From assembly GCA_002424645.1 (NCBI GenBank), contig DIKU01000021.1, forward strand, positions 5,972 through 15,700: a stretch of DNA of 9,729 nt. The letters run 5' to 3'. The stretch's first letter is position 1. Each line of letters opens with the position of its first letter. Below the pieces are notes generated by a model. The model saw only the letters and a program-made list of their open reading frames with translations. It was not told the origin of the DNA and made no database searches. A program made the translations under genes and the position numbers. The DNA comes from Pelobacter sp. UBA5610. Its GTDB lineage: Bacteria > Desulfobacterota > Desulfuromonadia > Desulfuromonadales > Syntrophotaleaceae. Below, piece after piece: positions 7,057 to 9,729 of this stretch.

Positions 7057-8379
7057 ATGCCGGAATACAAAGACACCGGAGCAGGCCCATCACGCCGCCA
7101 GGCCTGGTTCGGCTGGTGCATGTACGATTGGGCCAATTCAGCATTCGCTACAGTGATCCTGGCGGCTGTACTACCCGTCTACTTCGTTTCACTGGTCCCC
7201 TCCGAGGGAGTTTTTCTGCCAGTCATCGGGGGACCATTGACTGCCACGGCGCTCTGGAGCTATGCCGTTGCAGGATCGATGACACTGGTGGCTCTTGTCG
7301 CGCCGGGCCTTGGAGCGCAGGCGGATCGCAGCCGATGCCGCAGGCGCTGGCTTGTTATGCTGAGTATCGCCGGCGCCGTCATCACCAGCTCGCTGGCTCT
7401 GGCCGGCCCTGGACGCTATCTGCTCGCCGCAAGCCTGTTCATGCTTGCCAACGTGTGCTTCGCGGCCGCCAATATCTTCTACAATGCGTTTCTTCCGGCT
7501 TTAGCGCAAGGCTCTGACATAGATCGCCTGTCGTCCCGCGGTTTTGCACTGGGCTATATCGGCGGCGGCCTGATGCTGCTGCTGGGATTCCTGATCATCC
7601 AGCATCCTTCCTGGATGGGCCTGTCCAACCCTTCCCAGGCGACGCGGTTGACGTTTTTCCTTACCGGTCTGTGGTGGTTTGGATTTTCCTTGCCAACCTT
7701 CTTTTATCTGCGCGAGGACATGATCCCCCGACCGGCCGTAAAACCGGCAGCGACCACACGCATGCAGGCCTTGTGGCAAGTCTGGAAGGACCTGCGCAGC
7801 TACCCCGATCTGTTGCGTTTCCTGCTGGCCTATCTGTTTTACAACGATGGCATTCAGACCATTATTGCGGTAGCCGCCATTTTCGCCAAAGATGAACTTG
7901 GTCTCGATACCACCAGTATTCTCGGCTGCTATCTGATGATCCAGTTCGTTGCCATGCCCGGTTCCCTGCTATTTGGCCGCATAGCCCGCCAATGGAGCTC
8001 CAAGAGCGCCGTGCTTCTGTCCCTGGTTCTGTTTCTCGCCGTTACGGTGTACGCTTTTACCATGCAACACGGTTGGCAGTTCTGGCTTATGGGCTTGGCG
8101 GTAGCTCTGATTCTCGGTGGCAGTCAGGCCATCAGCCGCTCCCTTTACGCATCTCTCATCCCAGCCGGGAAAAATGCGGAATTTTACAGTTTTTATGCCG
8201 TCAGCGGTAAGTTTGCCGCCATTCTCGGCCCCCTTTGTTTTGGCGTACTGGCGCAAATAACGGGTTCCAACCGCCTGGCGATTCTCGGCCTGGGACTTTT
8301 CTTTCTGACCGGCATCGGACTGCTGCTCAGCGTCGACGTGCAACGCGGCCAACGTGCCGCCCAGGAGCAAATCCCATGA
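7057..8379 (+). CDS. MFS transporter of the UMF1 (Atg22-like) family
   Basis: This 440-residue protein of the major facilitator superfamily should span the cytoplasmic membrane about 12 times. Hydrophobic segments alternate with short loops throughout. A cytoplasmic loop with a basic DRSRCRRRW (90-98) follows helix 2, and a charged central loop lies at about 219-250. The UMF1 hallmarks are present: YDWANSAFAT (23-32), GYIGGG (166-171), FYNDGIQTI (261-269), GGSQAISRS (354-362) and YAVSGKFAAILGP (380-392). Bacterial UMF1 proteins have no established substrate that I know of. The start has only a weak GGGA ahead of it, but the conserved family region begins close behind, so little can be missing. 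The stop codon overlaps the ATG of the phosphodiesterase gene (ATGA), suggesting a shared pathway such as uptake or export of glycerophosphodiesters or their products; this is inference. Confidence 0.88.
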   Translation: MPEYKDTGAGPSRRQAWFGWCMYDWANSAFATVILAAVLPVYFVSLVPSEGVFLPVIGGPLTATALWSYAVAGSMTLVALVAPGLGAQADRSRCRRRWLVMLSIAGAVITSSLALAGPGRYLLAASLFMLANVCFAAANIFYNAFLPALAQGSDIDRLSSRGFALGYIGGGLMLLLGFLIIQHPSWMGLSNPSQATRLTFFLTGLWWFGFSLPTFFYLREDMIPRPAVKPAATTRMQALWQVWKDLRSYPDLLRFLLAYLFYNDGIQTIIAVAAIFAKDELGLDTTSILGCYLMIQFVAMPGSLLFGRIARQWSSKSAVLLSLVLFLAVTVYAFTMQHGWQFWLMGLAVALILGGSQAISRSLYASLIPAGKNAEFYSFYAVSGKFAAILGPLCFGVLAQITGSNRLAILGLGLFFLTGIGLLLSVDVQRGQRAAQEQIP

Positions 8380-9191
8380 CATCCAGATATTTCCAGTCAC
8401 CGCGACCGAGATTATTCGGGCACCGGGGTAGCTCGGCCGATTTCCCGGAGAACACCCTTCCCGCCTTTGCTCACACTGTTGCCGCGGGCCTGCCCTACCT
8501 TGAACTCGATGTACGCGCTACCAGCGATGGCGTCGTGGTGGTTCTGCACGACGAATCGTTGTTGCGCACTTGCGGCGTCGAAGCCACCGTAACCAGCCTG
8601 TCTTTTGCCGAATTGCAGCAATTCGATGCCGGTGCAACATTTACCAACGATCAGGGGCGCAGTTTTCCGCATCGAGGATTTGGCATCAAGGTTCCGACCC
8701 TCTCCGAAGTTTTGCTGCGTTTTCCCGACACCCTGTTTAACATCGAAATCAAACAGGAATTCCCGGCCATAGAAAAAGCAACCTTGGACGTCATCCACCA
8801 GACTGGCATGTTGGACAGGGTATTGCTCGCATCGGAGAACGACGCGGTTATGTCCCGCCTGCGCCCCCTATGCGAGGCGCAGCATGTTCCGACCAGTTTC
8901 AGCTATGGGGAACTGGTCAACTTTTTCGCCTGGCTGCAAGGGGGGTGCCTTTCCCCTTACCAGCCACCGGCAGCGGCGCTGCAAATCCCTGAGAGCTACG
9001 AGGGGCAAACCCTGGTCACCCCGCAAACCGTGGCCGCAGCCCATGCCTTGAATCTGGAGATCCATGTCTGGACCATAAACGAAAGCGCCGACATGGAACG
9101 TCTGCTGCAAATGGGCGTGGATGGAGTGATGAGCGATTATCCCGTCGTTTTAATGGATACCGCCGGTCGGATATTTCCCGACTATCATTAA
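8376..9191 (+). CDS. Glycerophosphodiester phosphodiesterase family protein (GDPD)
   Basis: GDPD enzymes hydrolyse glycerophosphodiesters to sn-glycerol 3-phosphate and an alcohol. The 271-residue TIM-barrel protein has the family signature in order: GHRG (15-18) with catalytic His16, PENTLPAF (24-31), YLELDVRATSDGVVVVLHD with metal ligands Glu43, Asp45 and catalytic His58, FNIEIK (121-126) with Glu124, VWTIN (231-235) and GVDGVMSDYP (247-256). No signal peptide or lipobox is seen, so it is probably cytoplasmic, like UgpQ. The start at 8376 has AGGAG eight bases upstream and forms an ATGA overlap with the transporter gene. A longer frame from 8235 runs inside that gene and is not family-like. 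Substrate specificity cannot be read from sequence. Confidence 0.93.
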   Translation: MTSRYFQSPRPRLFGHRGSSADFPENTLPAFAHTVAAGLPYLELDVRATSDGVVVVLHDESLLRTCGVEATVTSLSFAELQQFDAGATFTNDQGRSFPHRGFGIKVPTLSEVLLRFPDTLFNIEIKQEFPAIEKATLDVIHQTGMLDRVLLASENDAVMSRLRPLCEAQHVPTSFSYGELVNFFAWLQGGCLSPYQPPAAALQIPESYEGQTLVTPQTVAAAHALNLEIHVWTINESADMERLLQMGVDGVMSDYPVVLMDTAGRIFPDYH

Positions 9192-9207
9192 TTTTGTTTT
9201 TTTCTTT
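9151..9207 (+). terminator. Terminator-like stem-loop overlapping the end of the GDPD gene
   Basis: An outer stem pairs TAATGGATA (9151-9159, one bulged G) with TATCATTA (9183-9190). An inner stem pairs GTCGG (9166-9170) with CCGAC (9178-9182), leaving a six-base bulge at 9160-9165. The sequence ATTTTGTTTTTTTC follows directly. The stem includes the last codons of the GDPD gene. The bulge makes this a moderate call. Confidence 0.4.
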
Positions 9208-9215
9208 ATTTCCCC

Positions 9216-9244
9216 TTGACAATTATGACCTGCAGGGTTATATA
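9216..9244 (+). promoter_or_regulatory. Probable sigma70-type promoter of the rubredoxin-like gene
   Basis: TTGACA (9216-9221) is followed after 17 bases by TATATA (9239-9244). Transcription would begin near 9251, giving a leader of about 55 bases to the ATG at 9306. The site lies just past the likely terminator of the preceding operon, so the small gene is probably an independent unit. Confidence 0.65.
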
Positions 9245-9305
9245 TGGCCCAGGTTTTTCCAGAGATTCAACCGACATCTTTTATCTCAAACCAAGGGAGT
9301 TAGTT

Positions 9306-9425
9306 ATGCCTATCAAAAGAACCTGGCAGTGTACTGTTTGCGGTCTGAAGCACGAAGGTGATTCTCCTCCGAACACCTGTGCAAAATGTGGCGTAAACAG
9401 CAGCAAATTTATCAAAATCAAATAG
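9306..9425 (+). CDS. 39-residue rubredoxin-like protein
   Basis: This tiny protein carries two CxxCG knuckles, Cys9-Cys12 (CTVCG) and Cys25-Cys28 (CAKCG), separated by 12 residues including HEGDSPP. This is the layout of the rubredoxin-like iron domain at the C terminus of rubrerythrins. It therefore probably binds one iron (less likely zinc) through four cysteines and passes single electrons in the cytoplasm. Canonical rubredoxins are about 52-55 residues with a longer spacer, so this is a minimal version. A frame open from 9216 overlaps the promoter. ATG 9306 has AAGGGAG (9293-9299) at ideal spacing and is clearly the start. Its own promoter and terminator bracket it. Its redox partner is not evident nearby. 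Confidence 0.85.
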   Translation: MPIKRTWQCTVCGLKHEGDSPPNTCAKCGVNSSKFIKIK

Positions 9426-9449
9426 TTTCCCCACATAATGCTTCCCTTG

Positions 9450-9484
9450 AACCCCCTGGCCCAGAGTGACCAGGGGGTTTTGCT
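9450..9484 (+). terminator. Intrinsic terminator after the rubredoxin-like gene
   Basis: AACCCCCTGG (9450-9459) pairs perfectly with CCAGGGGGTT (9470-9479) around a ten-base loop, followed by TTG; the run of Ts at the stem base is TTTT. GC-rich stem plus position 24 bases past the stop codon make this a good terminator despite the short T run. Confidence 0.8.
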
Positions 9485-9573
9485 ATAACAGGAGCAATGC
9501 ATTTTGCCACTGAAAACCAAGTCATTGCACAATCAGCGGTTTCGCTCTATGCATCCTCAAAAGGGCGATAGGC

Positions 9574-9729
9574 ATGAAATCTTAACGGTTCAACGAAGAC
9601 CAGATCATCCGCCTCATAAAACAATTACCGGCCGGCATGAAAATCGTTGATCTTAGCCGCAGGCACTATGGTCGGAGTGTACCGCAGCTGCCGGCACCGG
9701 GCGCGACCGTCAAAGGATACGGAAATCAG
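9574..9729 (+). pseudogene. Decayed 5' end of an IS3-family orfA (transposase subunit), runs off the window
   Basis: From the ATG at 9574 the frame reads MKS, a TAA stop (9583-9585), then RFNEDQIIRLIKQ, AGMKIVDLSRRH. This closely resembles the helix-turn-helix start of IS3-type OrfA proteins (pattern K-x-K/x-RF-x-E-x-QII, AG-x-K-x-x-DL-x-R-x-H). The TAA sits where such proteins usually have lysine (AAA), a one-base change. After the RRH at about residue 31 the match fails in frame. A resemblance to the expected R-W-R-D-R region returns only if small indels are allowed, so a second lesion is likely. AGGGCGATAGGC precedes the ATG. I could not identify the terminal inverted repeat in 9485-9573. 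The remainder of any element lies outside the window. Confidence 0.55.

Noticed and set aside
8235..8375. Upstream extension of the GDPD gene by 47 codons
   Set aside because: It overlaps the end of the transporter gene in another frame. GDPD conservation starts just after ATG 8376, which has a good ribosome site.
9216..9305. Upstream extension of the rubredoxin-like gene by 30 codons
   Set aside because: It would start inside the -35 element of the promoter, and the ideal AAGGGAG sits just before the later ATG.
9494..9527. Inverted GCAATG/CATTGC pair between the terminator and the IS remnant
   Set aside because: Six-base arms separated by more than 20 bases are expected by chance and do not match a terminal repeat I can identify.

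Overview
The window is an ordinary-looking stretch of a Gram-negative bacterial chromosome of moderately high GC. The gene set is a B12-dependent (class II) ribonucleotide reductase, a PIN-PhoH ATPase, a 39-residue rubredoxin-like protein and a UMF1-family transporter. My best guess is an anaerobic Desulfuromonadales-type (Geobacter/Pelobacter-like) deltaproteobacterium. That assignment rests on family resemblance recalled from memory, not on a database search.

Layout. Positions 1-312 hold no gene I can name. They contain a 13-bp perfect hairpin that probably terminates the leftward operon. From about 4290 down to 313 the minus strand carries a tight operon: a possible small hypothetical gene, a PIN-PhoH ATPase, tsaD, a DUF2062 membrane protein and rsmA. 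Three of the junctions are ATGA overlaps or gaps of only tens of bases. The recognisable members act on translation: TsaD makes the t6A modification of tRNA, and RsmA dimethylates two adenines of 16S rRNA.

The 4291-4449 region is a divergent control region. It contains a pair of NrdR-box-like sequences spaced 32 bp start to start, laid over a TTGACA-type promoter. Rightward from there run nrdJ and a small YcgN/YkgJ-type cysteine-cluster protein that overlaps the end of nrdJ. A strong 11-bp hairpin follows. Next come a UMF1-family transporter and a glycerophosphodiester phosphodiesterase, joined by an ATGA overlap. A terminator-like structure overlaps the end of the phosphodiesterase gene. A stand-alone 39-codon rubredoxin-like gene with its own promoter and terminator follows.

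The last about 150 bases read as the decayed 5' end of an IS3-family orfA with a nonsense codon at position 4. I saw no CRISPR array, phage module, tRNA, rRNA or clear defence or biosynthetic system. The most interesting points are regulatory (the NrdR box pair) and contextual (the two translationally coupled pairs involving uncharacterised families).
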